Below, piece after piece: positions 8,103 through 17,998 of a stretch of DNA of 64,000 bases. Within the stretch, counting starts at the first letter, position 1, and every line of letters starts with the position of its first letter. Origin of the DNA: UBA8337 sp963932545 (GTDB taxonomy: Bacteria > Pseudomonadota > Alphaproteobacteria > RS24); assembly GCA_963932545.1 (NCBI GenBank), contig CAWVRH010000010.1, forward strand, positions 1 through 64,000, in the 5' to 3' direction. A program made the position numbers and the translations under genes. The notes beneath the pieces are model-generated. The model searched no databases. It saw nothing but the letters and a program-made list of their open reading frames with translations, and was not told where the DNA came from.

Positions 8103-9599
8103 ATGCGGGAAGTAAAACATTTTATTGCGGGTCAAGCGACACGTGGCGCGGCCACGCGCGATGGAGATATCTATAATCCAAGCACCGGCCAAATTCAGGC
8201 CACGGTTTGTCTGGGCGGTGCCACAGATATGCAAGCTGCCGTGGATGCGGCCAAAAAAGTGCAACCCGAATGGGCCGCCACCAACCCGCAAAGACGTGCG
8301 CGCGTGATGTTCGCTTTCAAGCAATTGCTGGAAGATAATATGGACGAGCTGGCCGCCATGCTGTCGTCGGAACACGGCAAAGTAATTGCCGATTCGAAGG
8401 GCGACATTCAACGCGGTCTCGAAGTCATCGAATTTGCCTGCGGTATTCCGCATTTGCTGAAAGGCGAATATACCGAAGGCGCAGGGCCCGGCATTGATAT
8501 TTATGCGACCCGCCAGCCGCTTGGCATTGTGGCGGGCATTACGCCCTTTAATTTTCCAGCCATGATCCCAATGTGGATGTTCGGCATCGCCATTGCTTGT
8601 GGCAATGCGTTTATCCTAAAGCCATCAGAAAAAGATCCGAGCTTGCCTGTGCGCTTGGCCGAGTTGATGCTCGAAGCGGGCGCACCGGAAGGCCTGCTGA
8701 ACGTTGTGCATGGCGATAAAGAGGCCGTGGATGCGGTTCTGCATCACCCTGATATCAAGGCCGTGAGCTTTGTAGGTTCATCTGATATTGCCCAATATGT
8801 TTACTCGACGGGTGCCGCCAACGGTAAACGCGTGCAAGCCATGGGCGGGGCTAAAAATCATGGCATCATTATGCCAGACGCTGATATGGACCAAGTGATT
8901 GCCGACTTTTCGGGCGCGGCTTTTGGCTCGGCTGGCGAACGCTGTATGGCCCTGCCTGTGGCTGTGCCTGTAGGTAAAGCCACGGCTGATGAATTTATTG
9001 GCCGCATGCAAGAAGAAATGGCCAAATTAACGGTTGGCGTTTCCAGCGACCCAGACGCGCATTATGGCCCTGTCGTTTCGGCGGCCCATCGCGCCAAAGT
9101 AGAGAGCTATATTGAGATGGGCGTCAAAGAAGGCGCCGAGCTTCTCGTCGACGGTCGTGGCCTCAGCCTGCAAGGGAATGAGGAAGGCTTTTTCATTGGG
9201 CCGTCTTTATTCGATAAGGTGACCTCGGGTATGCAGTCTTATCAGGAAGAGATTTTTGGGCCTGTTTTGCAAGTGGTTCGTGCGGAAAACCTCGAAGAGG
9301 CGGCGCGTTTGCCATCCGAGCATCCTTATGGCAACGGCGTGGCGATTTTCACCCGCAATGGGTTGGCGGCGCGCGAATTTGCCTCCAAGGTAAACGTCGG
9401 CATGGTTGGCATTAACGTGCCGATTCCCGTGCCAGTGGCGTATCATACGTTTGGCGGCTGGAAGCGCTCGGCCTTTGGCGACACCAATCAGCACGGGCCT
9501 GAGGGTATTAAATTCTATACCAAAGTGAAAACAGTCACCCAGCGCTGGCCATCTGGCGATGTGGATGACCAATCGTTCATCATCCCAACGATGAAATAA
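8103..9599 (+). CDS. mmsA: Methylmalonate-semialdehyde dehydrogenase (CoA-acylating)
   Basis: 498 residues, full length for MmsA. It converts methylmalonate semialdehyde to propionyl-CoA (and malonate semialdehyde to acetyl-CoA) with NAD and CoA, in valine and inositol catabolism. Seen: ITPFNFPAMIPMWMF, the FVGSS cofactor loop, catalytic Cys281 in GERCMALP, and the C-terminal FGGWKRSAFGDTNQHG that separates MmsA from ordinary aldehyde dehydrogenases. AGGGGGA lies before the ATG. Propionyl-CoA metabolism also appears at 13.2-15.1 kb (PrpE) on the opposite strand. Confidence 0.95.
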   Translation: MREVKHFIAGQATRGAATRDGDIYNPSTGQIQATVCLGGATDMQAAVDAAKKVQPEWAATNPQRRARVMFAFKQLLEDNMDELAAMLSSEHGKVIADSKGDIQRGLEVIEFACGIPHLLKGEYTEGAGPGIDIYATRQPLGIVAGITPFNFPAMIPMWMFGIAIACGNAFILKPSEKDPSLPVRLAELMLEAGAPEGLLNVVHGDKEAVDAVLHHPDIKAVSFVGSSDIAQYVYSTGAANGKRVQAMGGAKNHGIIMPDADMDQVIADFSGAAFGSAGERCMALPVAVPVGKATADEFIGRMQEEMAKLTVGVSSDPDAHYGPVVSAAHRAKVESYIEMGVKEGAELLVDGRGLSLQGNEEGFFIGPSLFDKVTSGMQSYQEEIFGPVLQVVRAENLEEAARLPSEHPYGNGVAIFTRNGLAAREFASKVNVGMVGINVPIPVPVAYHTFGGWKRSAFGDTNQHGPEGIKFYTKVKTVTQRWPSGDVDDQSFIIPTMK

Positions 9600-9675
9600 G
9601 CTATAGGCTAAGGCCTCAAGGCTTGCCCTTTTTGTCAATCAGGGCATACTTAAGGCCAAGCTATAATTGTAATTT

Positions 9676-9694
9676 ACCTCACGAAATGTGAGGT
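9676..9694. promoter_or_regulatory. Perfect 7-bp inverted repeat before the monooxygenase gene
   Basis: acctcac-gaaat-gtgaggt, 20 bases before the ATG at 9713. It could be an operator or a short leader hairpin. The following cgtttt is too short to call a terminator with confidence. Confidence 0.35.
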
Positions 9695-9712
9695 CGTTTT
9701 GATGGAAAAAAC

Positions 9713-11185
9713 ATGAGCCAGTCACAAACCGCCGACGTAAAACATACCGATGTCCTAATTATCGGGGCCGGAATTTCCGGAATTTCCTCCGCTTTTCATA
9801 TGAAAAAGCACAGCCCCCAAACGTCGTTCGAAATTCTTGAACAACGCGACAGCATCGGCGGCACGTGGAACCTATTCAAATATCCCGGCGTGCGCTCCGA
9901 TAGTGACATGTATACGCTCGGCTTTTCGTTCCGCCCATGGAAACAAGCCAAAGCCATTGCCGATGCTCCCGCCATTATGGATTATCTCAAGGGCGCGGTG
10001 AACGACGGTAAAATTGACGAGACCATTCGCTTTGGAAAAAAAGTAGTGGAAGCCAAATGGTCGACGCCCGACAGCAAATGGTTCGTGACCATTGAAGACA
10101 AAGCCTCGGGCGAGCGCCAGATACAAAGCTGCAAATTCCTCCATAGCTGTGCCGGTTATTATAATTACGACCATGGATATCAACCAGATTTCCCGGGCTC
10201 AGATAGCTTTAAGGGTGAGATTGTGCATCCGCAATTCTGGCCAGAGGACTTGGAATACGAAGGCAAAAAGGTGGTCGTCATCGGCTCTGGCGCGACGGCA
10301 GTTACCTTGGTGCCAGCTATGGCGCGCGCCGCCTCGCAAGTCACCATGTTACAACGTTCGCCGACGTATATCGTGGCGCGTCCGGCTGAAGATGGTTTTG
10401 CCAATTTCACCCGTAAGTTTTTACCGTCGATGATGGCTTATGGGCTGGCGCGCTGGAAAAATGTTTTGATGGGACGGTTCTTCTTTTGGATGTGCCGCAA
10501 ATATCCAGATGCCGTTAAAAAGCGTCTGTTGGCTGAATTGCCAGCCCTGCTGCCAGAAGGCTTTGATATTGAGAAACACCTAACGCCTAAATATAACCCT
10601 TGGGATCAGCGCGTCTGCTTGGCGCCCGATGGTGATTTTTTCACCTCCATCCGCAAAGGCAAGGCCGATATTGTGACCGACCATATCGAGCGCTTTACGC
10701 CAAATGGCATTGAGCTGAAGTCTGGCGAAACCCTCGAGGCGGATGTTGTGGTTTCTGCCACGGGTCTTGATTTGAACTTCCTAGGCAACATCCAAGTGAG
10801 TGTGGATGGCGAAGCTGTGGAGCCTGGCAATTTGCTGAATTACAAAGGCATGATGTATTCTGGTATCCCAAATCTTGTCGCGTCCTTTGGCTATACCAAT
10901 GCGTCTTGGACGCTGCGCTGTGACCTGACCTCGCGCTATCTGACGCGTATGGTAAATTACATGGACAAAAAAGGTTTAGGCCGCGCCATGCCGACCCCCG
11001 ATATGGCCGATGTTGAGTTCGAGCCTTTGCTCGATTTCTCCTCTGGCTACATAACGCGCAAATCAGCTGAGCTGCCGAAACAGGGCAGCATTAAGCCTTG
11101 GGTTATGTACCAAAACTATATTGCCGACATCTTTTTGGTGAAATTTGGCGCCTTGCGCGACAATGGACTTAAATTCACCAAATAG
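9713..11185 (+). CDS. Flavin-containing monooxygenase, Baeyer-Villiger type
   Basis: 490 residues. An FAD-binding Rossmann motif (IIGAGISGISSA, near 16-27) is followed by GGTWN, a second NADPH-binding GSGATA motif, and between them FKGEIVHPQFWP, which fits the FxGxxxHxxxW(P) fingerprint of Baeyer-Villiger and flavin monooxygenases. Such enzymes insert oxygen into ketones or oxidise N/S atoms using NADPH and O2. The substrate cannot be read from sequence. The ribosome site is weak (ATGGAAAA). It ends 10 bases from a convergent serine hydrolase gene, so the genes may share a degradative theme without being co-transcribed. Confidence 0.85.
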   Translation: MSQSQTADVKHTDVLIIGAGISGISSAFHMKKHSPQTSFEILEQRDSIGGTWNLFKYPGVRSDSDMYTLGFSFRPWKQAKAIADAPAIMDYLKGAVNDGKIDETIRFGKKVVEAKWSTPDSKWFVTIEDKASGERQIQSCKFLHSCAGYYNYDHGYQPDFPGSDSFKGEIVHPQFWPEDLEYEGKKVVVIGSGATAVTLVPAMARAASQVTMLQRSPTYIVARPAEDGFANFTRKFLPSMMAYGLARWKNVLMGRFFFWMCRKYPDAVKKRLLAELPALLPEGFDIEKHLTPKYNPWDQRVCLAPDGDFFTSIRKGKADIVTDHIERFTPNGIELKSGETLEADVVVSATGLDLNFLGNIQVSVDGEAVEPGNLLNYKGMMYSGIPNLVASFGYTNASWTLRCDLTSRYLTRMVNYMDKKGLGRAMPTPDMADVEFEPLLDFSSGYITRKSAELPKQGSIKPWVMYQNYIADIFLVKFGALRDNGLKFTK

Positions 11186-11195
11186 GGGCGTGCCG

Positions 11196-12425
11196 CTATA
11201 GGCTGGCCGCTAAGGCGCGGGTGCCAACGAGCATTTGCTTGAAACTTTTACGCAGCATATTGGCTGTTTGGTCGGGGCTTGCAAAAGTTGCGATGACGAG
11301 GTTTTTTGCCTGATTGACGTAAATCATTTGGCCATGCACGCCCATCGCTAAACGCTCGCCTTGGGCGACGTCGAAATTCCACCAGAAACTGCGATAGCCA
11401 GTAAAACCTGGCATGTATTTTGGGTGATCGGGGTCGGTGTTAATGCCGGCTTTGCCAGCCGCTAAGTCTTCGGGCGTCAGGGTATAAGTGTCGGCCATCC
11501 AGTCGGCGGGCGCGATTTGTGTATCGCCCAATTTGCCATTGCCCAAGGCCATCAACCCAAAGCGTGCCGCGTCCCGCAATGTCGAATTAAAGCCACCTGT
11601 AGAAATGGGGGCAAAAGCGACATCCGTGGTGAACACGCCATCATGTTCTGTGCCGAGTGGCGCCCAAATTTTATCGCGCACATAATCTTTCAGCGGTTGG
11701 CCGGTGACGCGCTCGATGAGCCAGCCAATGACATCCACATTGGGCGATTGATATTCATATTCAGCACCGCTCACGCCGCCCTTGGCGCGGGTGAATTTTG
11801 GCAACATATCGCGCACGCCGCGCGGCGTGTCGGTCAGAATCGGGTCGATGGCCAGCAGCTCAAAATCTGCGAAAAAGCCTAAGCGACGGAAATATTCCAG
11901 ATGCACACTGCCCGGGCTCATATCCTCATAGTCTTCTGTGTAATTAAGAGCGGTTACCATGTTCAGCGTGTCGCGAAGGCTAACTTCAGCAAATACGCCG
12001 CCCTCTAGCTCTGGCAGATATTTGGCAGGTGAGGCGGTCTCGTCTATGTCATGTTCGCTGGCCGCAATACCATAGGCGGTGGAGATGAGCGACTTGGTCA
12101 TGGAAGCCCATAGATGGTGGTCGTGCGGGCGGAAGTTGTCGAAATAGCTCTCATAGATAATCTCATTGTTTTGCACGACGAGATAGCCATCCAGCGAGTC
12201 GGCTGCCATGGCATCGCCAAGTCTCACGCGCTCGCCATTATGTTCATAAGTAAAATTATCAATGTCTTGCGTGGTGCCTTTGGGCAGCTGATAAATCGTC
12301 TCGCCACGCGGTATCATAACGCTGGGTAGAATGGAGAAATTACGCAAGGCCCAGCGAATGTTATCGGGCGCGCGCCAGCCAGAAAACGAGGCGGTATCGG
12401 GGGTTTGGCGAGAGTATTTAGACAT
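11196..12425 (-). CDS. Beta-lactamase-family serine hydrolase
   Basis: 409 residues of the class C beta-lactamase / EstB-like hydrolase family. The SxxK nucleophile motif is Ser108-Met-Thr-Lys111; YQSPN further on fits the second catalytic motif. There is no signal peptide, so it is probably cytoplasmic and an esterase or amidase rather than a drug-resistance enzyme. The reading frame is open further upstream, but GAGGAAA eight bases before the ATG at 12425 sets the start. Third gene of a likely operon after the propionyl-CoA synthetase and crotonase genes (25-bp gap). Substrate unknown. Confidence 0.85.
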   Translation of the reverse strand: MSKYSRQTPDTASFSGWRAPDNIRWALRNFSILPSVMIPRGETIYQLPKGTTQDIDNFTYEHNGERVRLGDAMAADSLDGYLVVQNNEIIYESYFDNFRPHDHHLWASMTKSLISTAYGIAASEHDIDETASPAKYLPELEGGVFAEVSLRDTLNMVTALNYTEDYEDMSPGSVHLEYFRRLGFFADFELLAIDPILTDTPRGVRDMLPKFTRAKGGVSGAEYEYQSPNVDVIGWLIERVTGQPLKDYVRDKIWAPLGTEHDGVFTTDVAFAPISTGGFNSTLRDAARFGLMALGNGKLGDTQIAPADWMADTYTLTPEDLAAGKAGINTDPDHPKYMPGFTGYRSFWWNFDVAQGERLAMGVHGQMIYVNQAKNLVIATFASPDQTANMLRKSFKQMLVGTRALAASL

Positions 12426-12450
12426 GATGATTTCCTCTATCGAGTTTAGT

Positions 12451-13224
12451 TTATTTTTGGTTCTGGCCGCGTTGGCGAATGTTTTCGCGTCGCGCTTCAA
12501 TGGCCTGCCCGTCGACTTTAGAGTTCGCGGCGCCGCTGCGCTTGGCTTCCAAATGCATGCCATCGCCAAAAGTCTGTGCATAGCCGTCGTCCATCAGGGC
12601 TTTATAGGCAACCAGCGTTTCGGGCACGCAAGATTCCATGTCGTTGGCCAGTTTCAACGCCGTGTCCAACAAAGCGTCTGGTGCCACAACATGATTGATC
12701 AAACCCCAATCTAATGCCTGTTCAGCCGAGATAAAATTGCCGGTCAGCGAAACCTCTTTGGCGCGCGATGGGCCTAACAAGCGGGTGAGTTTTTGGCTCA
12801 AGCCCCAGCCGGGCAAAATACCGACACGGGCATGCGTATCTGCAAAGCGCGTGTTGGGCGTACCGATAAGCACATCGCAAGCCAAAGCAATTTCGAAACC
12901 ACCCGTGATGGCCACGCCGTTAATGGCGCCAATGACGGGGCCTGAAAAGCGCCCGATAGATTTCACCGGATCATCGGTGGTAATGGCGATGGCAGGGCCG
13001 TCGGCATTTTCGCCTAGTTCTTTCAAATCTAGACCCGCCGTAAAAGCTCTCTCTCCGGCACCGGTTAAAATGACCACGCGAATATCGGTATCGGCTTCTA
13101 ATTTATCCATGGTTTGCGCCAGTTGGCTTTTCAATGGCGCCGATAAAGCGTTCATCGCTTCGGGGCGATTGAGGGTAACAATGGCGGTGGCGCCGTGGCG
13201 GTCTACAGTAACGAGTTCAGTCAT
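12451..13224 (-). CDS. Enoyl-CoA hydratase/isomerase family protein (one catalytic Glu replaced)
   Basis: 257-residue crotonase-fold protein. The oxyanion-hole region (FTAGLDLKEL) and GGFEIALACD, carrying Glu111 (crotonase Glu144 position), are present. The second catalytic glutamate (crotonase Glu164 position) is His131 in FADTHARVGILPGWG. A His there is known in a common subgroup of bacterial crotonases, so the protein may still be active but not necessarily as a classical hydratase. It lies 11 bases after the propionyl-CoA synthetase gene and has an AAAGGAAA ribosome site. Role probably acyl-CoA catabolism. Confidence 0.85.
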   Translation of the reverse strand: MTELVTVDRHGATAIVTLNRPEAMNALSAPLKSQLAQTMDKLEADTDIRVVILTGAGERAFTAGLDLKELGENADGPAIAITTDDPVKSIGRFSGPVIGAINGVAITGGFEIALACDVLIGTPNTRFADTHARVGILPGWGLSQKLTRLLGPSRAKEVSLTGNFISAEQALDWGLINHVVAPDALLDTALKLANDMESCVPETLVAYKALMDDGYAQTFGDGMHLEAKRSGAANSKVDGQAIEARRENIRQRGQNQK

Positions 13225-13235
13225 GGTTATTTCCT

Positions 13236-15137
13236 TTAAGGGGTTTGGGGGTAGCCGAGCGCCAATAAGCGCTCGCTGATTTCATCTAGAATTACGGGGT
13301 CGTCAATGGTGGCGGGCATGTTCCAGTCTTCGCCATTGGCGATTTTTCGAATGGTGGCGCGCAATATTTTGCCCGAGCGCGTTTTGGGCAAGCGCGCAAC
13401 CCGCGTCGCCAATTTGAACGAAGCGACCGGGCCAATTTCATCGCGCACCTTTTGGATGCATTGTTGAACAATCTCTTCGTCGGGAGCGTTCACCCCATCG
13501 TTAAAGACCAAAAGTCCGAGCGGTAACTCGCCCTTCAGCGCGTCTTTGACCCCCATAACCGCGCATTCGGCGATGTCTGGATGGCCAGCTAAAACTTCCT
13601 CCATACCGCCCGTCGATAAACGGTGGCCTGCGACATTGATAATGTCGTCGGTGCGCGACATGACATAGAGATAGCCGTCTTGGTCTAGGAATCCGGCGTC
13701 GCCTGTTTTGTAGTAGCCCGGATAATCTTGCAAATAGGAGCTTTCAAAGCCCTCGCGATTTTGCCAAAGCCCCGGCAAGCAGCCCGGCGGCAGCGGCAGT
13801 TTTATAACAATGGATCCGGTCTCTTGTGCGGCCACGCGGCGGCCATCTTCGCCCAAAACAGCCAGCTCATACCCCGGCATAGCCACGGCGGGGGAGCCTT
13901 TTTTAATAGGCAGGGCTTCGATACCAAGAGGGTTGGCACAAATTGGCCAGCCGGTTTCGGTCTGCCACCAATTGTCGATGACGGGCACGCCAAGCGCCGC
14001 TTCGGCCCAATTAATCGTGTCGGGGTCAACCCGCTCGCCCGCCAAATATAAAGTCTCGAAGTGGCGCAAATCATAATCGGCCACCAGCTTGCCTTCGGGG
14101 TCTTGTTTTTTAATCGCGCGAAAGGCGGTTGGCGCGGTGAATAAGGCTTTTACTTTATGCTCGGCGAGGACGCGCCAGAAAGCGCCTGCATCGGGCGTGC
14201 CAATGGGCTTGCCCTCATAAATGACACTGGTGGCACCGACGCACAGGGGGCCATATAGAATAAAACTATGTCCAACTACCCAGCCAAAATCGGACGCTGA
14301 CCAGAACACGTCGCCCGCGCCAATGGTGTAAATGTTTTCCATCGCCCAAGATAAAGAGACCAAATGGCCGCCCGTGTCTCGCACCACGCCTTTGGGCACG
14401 CCCGTGGTGCCAGACGTGTAAAGGATATAGAGAGGGTCGGTGGCCAGAACAGGCACGCAAGCCGGGCGGTTGTTTTGCGCCCGCGCTTTGTCTTCTTCCG
14501 CCTGCCAATCGAAATCGCGCTCAGGCTCTAGCGTGGCCTCGGCTTCGGGACGCTGAAAAATAATACAGGTGGTGGGCTTATGGGTGGCCAGCTCTATGGC
14601 GCTATCGAGCAGGGGTTTATAGGCGATGGTGCGGCCCGGCTCGAGCCCGCAGGAGGCGGCGAGAATGAGTTTTGGTTTGGCGTCATTCAGACGTGTGGCC
14701 AGCTCGGCTGCGGCAAAACCGCCAAAGACAATCGAATGCACCGCACCAAGGCGCGCGCACGCCAAAGCGGCAATCGCGGTCTCTACAATCATCGGCATAT
14801 AGATAATCACGCGGTCGCCTTTTTCGACGCCGTGGCTGACCAACATGCCCGCCACCAGCTCGACGCGATCCAGCAGGTTTGCGTAGCTGAGTTTTGTCAC
14901 ACTCTCGGTCAGCGGGCTGTCATGAATAAAGGCGATGCGTTCGCCATGGCCGTCTTGCACATGGCGGTCGACGCAATTGAAGCACGTGTTCAACACGCCA
15001 TCGACGTACCAACGATCGCCGCTTTCATTGGTCTCAAAAATGGTTTTAGGAGGGGTGTCCCAGCTCACGCGGGCAGCTTGGGTCTGCCAAAATGCCTGCG
15101 GCTGGCTTTGCCACTGTTGATAGATATCTTGATACAT
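13236..15137 (-). CDS. prpE: Propionyl-CoA synthetase
   Basis: 633 residues, an AMP-forming acyl-CoA synthetase that activates propionate with ATP and CoA. Seen: ACS N-terminal domain (FETNESGDRWYVDGVLNTC), adenylate motif YTSGTTGVPKG (near 245), FWSASDFGWVVGHS, acetyl/propionyl-CoA type WWQTETGWPI, and C-terminal TRSGKILRATIRK with the catalytic lysine. WYVDGVLNTCFNCVDRH and the length favour PrpE over acetyl-CoA synthetase. An upstream ATG at 15149 is less likely: GGGAGG lies five bases before the ATG at 15137. First gene of the operon with the crotonase and serine hydrolase. Confidence 0.9.
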   Translation of the reverse strand: MYQDIYQQWQSQPQAFWQTQAARVSWDTPPKTIFETNESGDRWYVDGVLNTCFNCVDRHVQDGHGERIAFIHDSPLTESVTKLSYANLLDRVELVAGMLVSHGVEKGDRVIIYMPMIVETAIAALACARLGAVHSIVFGGFAAAELATRLNDAKPKLILAASCGLEPGRTIAYKPLLDSAIELATHKPTTCIIFQRPEAEATLEPERDFDWQAEEDKARAQNNRPACVPVLATDPLYILYTSGTTGVPKGVVRDTGGHLVSLSWAMENIYTIGAGDVFWSASDFGWVVGHSFILYGPLCVGATSVIYEGKPIGTPDAGAFWRVLAEHKVKALFTAPTAFRAIKKQDPEGKLVADYDLRHFETLYLAGERVDPDTINWAEAALGVPVIDNWWQTETGWPICANPLGIEALPIKKGSPAVAMPGYELAVLGEDGRRVAAQETGSIVIKLPLPPGCLPGLWQNREGFESSYLQDYPGYYKTGDAGFLDQDGYLYVMSRTDDIINVAGHRLSTGGMEEVLAGHPDIAECAVMGVKDALKGELPLGLLVFNDGVNAPDEEIVQQCIQKVRDEIGPVASFKLATRVARLPKTRSGKILRATIRKIANGEDWNMPATIDDPVILDEISERLLALGYPQTP

Positions 15138-15254
15138 AATGCCTCCCATTGAGCGTAGCTTATCGGTTAGGCGAGAAAGGTCAATCTCTGGCGCTATAGC
15201 GGCTTGTCTTTCGCGCGGGCATGAGGCAATCTTGGGGTAATTAGGGAGAGAACC

Positions 15255-17147
15255 ATGAAACTTAGTGTTTGGCTAACCGCCGCTTTACTCGCTGCGCCGC
15301 TTGCTGTGCAGGCTGCCCCAGAAGACCGCAAGGCTTTGTTCGGGGAAACCCATTTGCATACCAACCTATCTTTTGATGCGTTTATTTTCGGCAACCGCAA
15401 TGGCCCAGACGCCGCTTATGAATTTGCGAAAGGCAAAGCCATTCAGCACCCGTCAGGCTTTGAGATGAAAATGCGTGTGCCGCTCGATTTTCAGGCAGTG
15501 ACCGACCACGCCATGTATTTAGGTATGGTACCGGCGATGTTCGATGAAACGACATCTGTCAGCCAACACCCAGTGGCCGGTGGTCTGCGTAACGCGGAAA
15601 CGGCCTCGGAGCGTCGCGCCGCCTTTGGTGCCATGATGCCTTATATTGGTCAGCAAGTAGAAGACGATTTGTTGGATATGAATATCGTGCGCTCTACTTG
15701 GGAAGACATTAAACAGTCTGCCAATCGCCATAATGACCCGGGCAAATTTACCGCGATGATTGGATATGAATATACCTCGTCGCAAGACACGTTTGAGAAC
15801 CTGCACCGCAATGTCTTGTTCCGTGGCGATGCGCCAGCCGAGCCGTTTTCTCGTCTCATCTCTAAAAACCCGGAGAATCTCTGGCGTTGGATGGATAGCA
15901 TTCGCGAACAAGGCATGGACTCGATTGCCATTCCGCATAACTCCAATGGCTCCGATGGCTATATGTTCGACGATGAGACCTTTGATGGCGCGCCGATTGA
16001 TAAAAAATACAGCGATATGCGGATGCGAAATGAGCCTTTGGTGGAAATCAGCCAAGTGAAAGGCACATCGGAAACGCACCCATTGCAGAGCCCGAATGAT
16101 GAATTTGCGGCTTTTGAAATTATGCCTTACCAAATCGCGACTTGGTATGAGAGCCGAGTGGAAGGCTCTTATATTCGCGATGCCTATAAGCGCGGTCTGC
16201 AAATGCAGGCGCGGGGACAGGGAAACCCTTATAAATTTGGTCTGCTTTCGGCTTCCGATACGCATGTGTCGGCGGGCGCGTTTGACGAATATGACTATTG
16301 GTCCAAAATCGGCTTGGTAGATGCCAATGGCCTTTTGCGTGGCTCGGTTCGCCTTAGCTGGACGCAACGCTTGGGCGCACAAATTTTCCGTCTTCGCAAT
16401 TGGTGGACGCAAGCAAATACCTTAGAAGGCGCGCGCACTGGCAACCCACCTAAGAACCCCGCCCCTGGCTTTTTGCAGATGCAGTGGTCGAGCTGGGGTG
16501 CTTCTGGTTTGGCGGGCGTTTGGGCCGATGAAAACACCCGTGGGTCTATTTTTGATGCCATGCGTCGTAAAGAAACATTTGGCACCAGTGGCCCGCGTAT
16601 GCGGGTTCGGATGTTTGCCGGCTACGGCCTGCAAGCCAAATGGCTCGACGATGCGCAATTGGTTAAAAAAGCCTATCAACGCGGCGTTCCGATGGGCGCT
16701 GATTTGAAAGCGCGCAAAGGCAAAAGCCCAGACTTCCTGATATGGGCGACGCGTGACCCTGGCAGCGCGCCACTGCAGCGTTTGCAAATTGTTAAAGGCT
16801 GGGTCGATGGCGAAGGCCAAGCGCATGAGAAAATTTACGATGTCGCTTGTGCAGGCGGTGTCTCGCCCGATGCGAGCACCAATCGTTGCCCAGACAATAA
16901 TGCCGTTGTGGATACCAAAACTTGTGCCTATAGCGCCGATACAGGCGCCAATGAGCTGAAAGCCCACTGGCAGGACCCGCAAAGCACAGCTGGTGAAAAC
17001 GCCTTTTATTATGTACGCGGTATCGAAAACCCAACGTGTCGTTGGTCGACATGGGATGCCATTCGGGCGGACAGCCTGCCAAATCCATCGTTGGCGAAAA
17101 CCATTCAAGAACGCGTTTGGTCGTCGCCTATCTGGCTTGAACACTAG
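15255..17147 (+). CDS. DUF3604 family secreted protein
   Basis: 630 residues with a signal peptide (cleaved near AVQAAPED). It belongs to the DUF3604 family: FGETHLHTN-S-DA near the mature N-terminus and VTDHAMYLG further on give a histidine/aspartate pattern like PHP-type metal-dependent hydrolases. Further motifs are PHNSNGSDG and the C-terminal AFYYVRGIENPTCRWSTWD typical of this family. Biochemical role not established; I infer a periplasmic metal-dependent phosphoesterase-like enzyme. First in an operon with a parvulin and a HupE-like membrane protein. Confidence 0.8.
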   Translation: MKLSVWLTAALLAAPLAVQAAPEDRKALFGETHLHTNLSFDAFIFGNRNGPDAAYEFAKGKAIQHPSGFEMKMRVPLDFQAVTDHAMYLGMVPAMFDETTSVSQHPVAGGLRNAETASERRAAFGAMMPYIGQQVEDDLLDMNIVRSTWEDIKQSANRHNDPGKFTAMIGYEYTSSQDTFENLHRNVLFRGDAPAEPFSRLISKNPENLWRWMDSIREQGMDSIAIPHNSNGSDGYMFDDETFDGAPIDKKYSDMRMRNEPLVEISQVKGTSETHPLQSPNDEFAAFEIMPYQIATWYESRVEGSYIRDAYKRGLQMQARGQGNPYKFGLLSASDTHVSAGAFDEYDYWSKIGLVDANGLLRGSVRLSWTQRLGAQIFRLRNWWTQANTLEGARTGNPPKNPAPGFLQMQWSSWGASGLAGVWADENTRGSIFDAMRRKETFGTSGPRMRVRMFAGYGLQAKWLDDAQLVKKAYQRGVPMGADLKARKGKSPDFLIWATRDPGSAPLQRLQIVKGWVDGEGQAHEKIYDVACAGGVSPDASTNRCPDNNAVVDTKTCAYSADTGANELKAHWQDPQSTAGENAFYYVRGIENPTCRWSTWDAIRADSLPNPSLAKTIQERVWSSPIWLEH

Positions 17148-17164
17148 GACTGAAGACAACACGC

Positions 17165-17998
17165 ATGAAGCAAAAATTGAGCACGCTCTTGCGCGACCGA
17201 CTGGTTTGGTTCGTCGCCTTGGGACTTGGGCTATTTGCCCTCGACTATGCCAGCGGAAAACGCTTGGAAAGCCGCATTCTGGTTGATTTGCCTTTGGTTG
17301 AAAAACTCGTGGCGCAATGGGAAGGCCAGACCAAACGCCGCCCCAATGCGCAAGAATTAGATGCCTTGGTGGAAGGCTATATTCGCGAAGAAATTCTGGT
17401 TCGCGAAGCCAGACGCCTCGGCTTAGATGATGAGGATGTGATTATCCGTCGTCGTTTGGCGCAAAAAGTTGAATTCTTTCTCGATGAAAACAACCCACCA
17501 GAGCTGCCCAATGAAGCGGGGCTGAAGGCTTGGTTTGACCAAAATCGGGCGGCCTATGATACGCCAGCCAAATTAACTTGGCGCCATATCTATGCCAGCG
17601 ACGAACCCCAAGCGCAGGCCTTATTGGCTCAAGTGAGGGGCAAAGATGCCAAAAATTGGCGCGCGTTAGGTCAGCCATTTATGCTGAACCGCGCGTATAC
17701 TCGCCAAGACCAACTAGAGATGGCGCAAATTATGGGTGCTGAGTTCGCCGCCCAAATGTTTGATACCAAATCCATCACAAGCCCCAATGATTGGGTGGGC
17801 CCGATACGTTCGGCCTACGGCTGGCATGTCGTGGCCGTGGATACGCGTTATGAAATTCGTCCCGCGCGCTTTGCGGAAATTGCCGAAAAAGTGGCGAGAG
17901 ACTGGGCCAATGAGCAGGGGCGTATCGCCAAACTGGAAGCTTGGCGAGAGCTTCGGGCCTCTTATGATATTGAGCTGGTTCCGGTAGAAGAACAGTGA
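17165..17998 (+). CDS. Parvulin-type peptidyl-prolyl isomerase, membrane-anchored
   Basis: 277 residues. One N-terminal hydrophobic helix (about 13-27) would anchor it in the inner membrane with the rest in the periplasm. Residues ~40-120 resemble the SurA/PpiC N-terminal helical chaperone region. A divergent PpiC-like domain follows (about 120-235), ending in WVGPIRSAYGWHVV, the best-kept parvulin motif. It probably helps fold an exported partner. It lies 17 bases after DUF3604 and overlaps the HupE-like gene by one base, so the three products likely act together. Confidence 0.8.
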   Translation: MKQKLSTLLRDRLVWFVALGLGLFALDYASGKRLESRILVDLPLVEKLVAQWEGQTKRRPNAQELDALVEGYIREEILVREARRLGLDDEDVIIRRRLAQKVEFFLDENNPPELPNEAGLKAWFDQNRAAYDTPAKLTWRHIYASDEPQAQALLAQVRGKDAKNWRALGQPFMLNRAYTRQDQLEMAQIMGAEFAAQMFDTKSITSPNDWVGPIRSAYGWHVVAVDTRYEIRPARFAEIAEKVARDWANEQGRIAKLEAWRELRASYDIELVPVEEQ

